From: an uncultured Collinsella sp.
GTDB lineage: Bacteria > Actinomycetota > Coriobacteriia > Coriobacteriales > Coriobacteriaceae
Assembly (NCBI GenBank): GCA_902491415.1
Contig: CABUHP010000128.1
Span: 1-5,409 of the forward strand
Length of the DNA: 5,409 nucleotides
Direction: 5' to 3'
The notes under the pieces were generated by a model. It saw only the letters and a program-made list of their open reading frames with translations. It searched no databases and was not told where the DNA came from. Position 1 is the first letter of the stretch, and each line of letters starts with the position of its first letter. The position numbers and the translations under genes are program-made. Shown here one piece after another: positions 4,528-5,409 of this stretch.

Positions 4528-5409
4528 ATGCGCCAGGGTTTCGACAATGCGAAATATATCGAGCTGCAGGCCGCTCATATTAAGGAGCGCATCTCGCAGT
4601 TTGGCGGCAAGCTGTATTTGGAGTTTGGCGGCAAGCTGTTTGACGACTATCACGCGAGTCGCGTGCTGCCGGGTTTTGAACCGGACAGCAAGTTCCGCAT
4701 GCTCAAGAGCATTGCCGATGACGTTGAGGTCATCATCGCGATCAACGCGAACCACATCGAGAAGAATAAGGCCCGTGGCGACCTGGGCATTACCTATGAC
4801 GAGGACGTCTTGCGCCTGGTCGACCTGTTCCGCGGCAACGGTTTTGCTGTCGCGGCCGTGGTTATCACCCAGTACGCCGGCCAGCCCGCCGCCGATGTCT
4901 TCCGCAATCGCCTGAACGCGCTCGGCATTCCCGCCAAGCTGCACTATCCCATCGAGGGCTATCCCCACGACGTCGATCTGATCGTGTCCGACGACGGCTA
5001 CGGCAAGAACGAGTTTGTCGAGACCACCCGTCCGCTCGTCGTGGTCACCGCGCCGGGTCCTGGCTCGGGTAAGCTCGCCACCTGCCTGTCGCAGCTTTAT
5101 CACGAGCACAAACACGGCACCGCCGCCGGCTACGCCAAGTTCGAGACTTTCCCGGTCTGGAATCTGCCCCTCACGCATCCGGTCAACATCGCCTATGAGG
5201 CAGCAACGGCCGATCTCGACGATGCCAATATCATCGACTCCTTCCACTTGGAGGCCTACAACAAGACCACGGTCAACTACAACCGCGACGTCGAGGCCTT
5301 CCCGGTAGTCCGTGCCCTGATGGAAAAGATCCTGGGCAAGAGCCCCTACCAGAGCCCTACGGACATGGGCGTCAATATGGTCGGCTTTGCCATCACCGAT
5401 GACGATGCC
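4528..5409 (+). CDS. DUF1846 / UPF0371 family protein, N-terminal 294 residues (open at window end)
   Basis: I recognise this as a member of the DUF1846 (UPF0371) family, conserved soluble proteins of roughly 500 residues without an established cellular role, so about 60 percent is visible. The ATG at 4528 follows GGGAG by 6 nt and starts the family-typical [11 protein letters not shown]. Strongly conserved stretches are [20 protein letters not shown] (28-47), [20 protein letters not shown] (72-91), [15 protein letters not shown] (111-125), [20 protein letters not shown] (153-172), [20 protein letters not shown] (174-193), [19 protein letters not shown] (202-220) and SPTDMGVNM (276-284). The glycine-rich APGPGSGK at 175-182 resembles a phosphate-binding loop but does not match the full Walker A pattern: Pro replaces the first Gly and Leu follows the Lys. 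No signal peptide or membrane segment is seen. It appears to be a unit independent of the arc genes. The family call is firm; the function is unknown to me. Confidence 0.92.
   Translation, partial: MRQGFDNAKYIELQAAHIKERISQFGGKLYLEFGGKLFDDYHASRVLPGFEPDSKFRMLKSIADDVEVIIAINANHIEKNKARGDLGITYDEDVLRLVDLFRGNGFAVAAVVITQYAGQPAADVFRNRLNALGIPAKLHYPIEGYPHDVDLIVSDDGYGKNEFVETTRPLVVVTAPGPGSGKLATCLSQLYHEHKHGTAAGYAKFETFPVWNLPLTHPVNIAYEAATADLDDANIIDSFHLEAYNKTTVNYNRDVEAFPVVRALMEKILGKSPYQSPTDMGVNMVGFAITDDDA
4598..4639 (+). repeat. 18-nt direct repeat inside the DUF1846 gene
   Basis: AGTTTGGCGGCAAGCTGT occurs at 4598-4615 and again at 4622-4639, exactly 24 nt (8 codons) apart and in the same frame, encoding FGGKLY and FGGKLF. 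The protein repeat partly reflects family conservation, but identical codons over 18 nt suggest local copying or slippage. Confidence 0.8.

Noticed and set aside
4492..5247. Long open frame on the minus strand (251 codons) opposite the DUF1846 gene
   Set aside because: It mirrors a strongly conserved + strand gene in GC-rich DNA. Its composition is a shadow type and no Shine-Dalgarno or family resemblance supports it.

Overview
The window is about 5.4 kb of GC-rich bacterial chromosome, all of it coding on the + strand. Protein sequence and base composition suggest an anaerobic, amino-acid-fermenting actinobacterium of the Coriobacteriia (Collinsella or a close relative). That placement is an inference from gene content, codon use and protein style, because no taxonomic marker gene is present.

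Positions 1-3994 carry an arginine deiminase (ADI) locus: arginine deiminase (arcA, 25-1266), ornithine carbamoyltransferase (arcB, start chosen at 1373, to 2368) and a YfcC/DcuC-superfamily membrane carrier (arcD-type, start chosen at 2516, to 3994). Together they would import arginine in exchange for ornithine, deiminate arginine to citrulline and ammonia, and split citrulline with phosphate into ornithine and carbamoyl phosphate. The ATP-yielding enzyme, carbamate kinase (arcC), is not in the window. Each gene is followed by RNA-type inverted repeats: two small hairpins after arcA, a 12-bp-stem terminator after arcB, and a structured 3' region plus an 11-bp-stem terminator after arcD. The three genes may therefore be expressed at different levels or from more than one promoter.

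Positions 3995-4527 form a 533-base gene-free stretch packed with inverted repeats: a structured arcD 3' tail with mutually exclusive pairings (3995-4080), a terminator (4097-4138), a perfect 12-bp hairpin (4136-4162), a 100-bp nested palindrome with a terminator-like core (4176-4275), and a perfect 26-bp inverted repeat with a 17-nt loop (4352-4420). The last three look like short palindromic repeat or MITE-like elements. This is the least ordinary part of the window. A consensus TATAAT at 4483-4488 then leads into the next gene.

Positions 4528-5409 hold the first 294 codons of a DUF1846/UPF0371 family protein, open at the window edge. It appears to be a separate transcription unit with no evident link to arginine metabolism. 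I see no CRISPR array, tRNA, rRNA, transposase gene or defence system, and the protein-coding content is ordinary.
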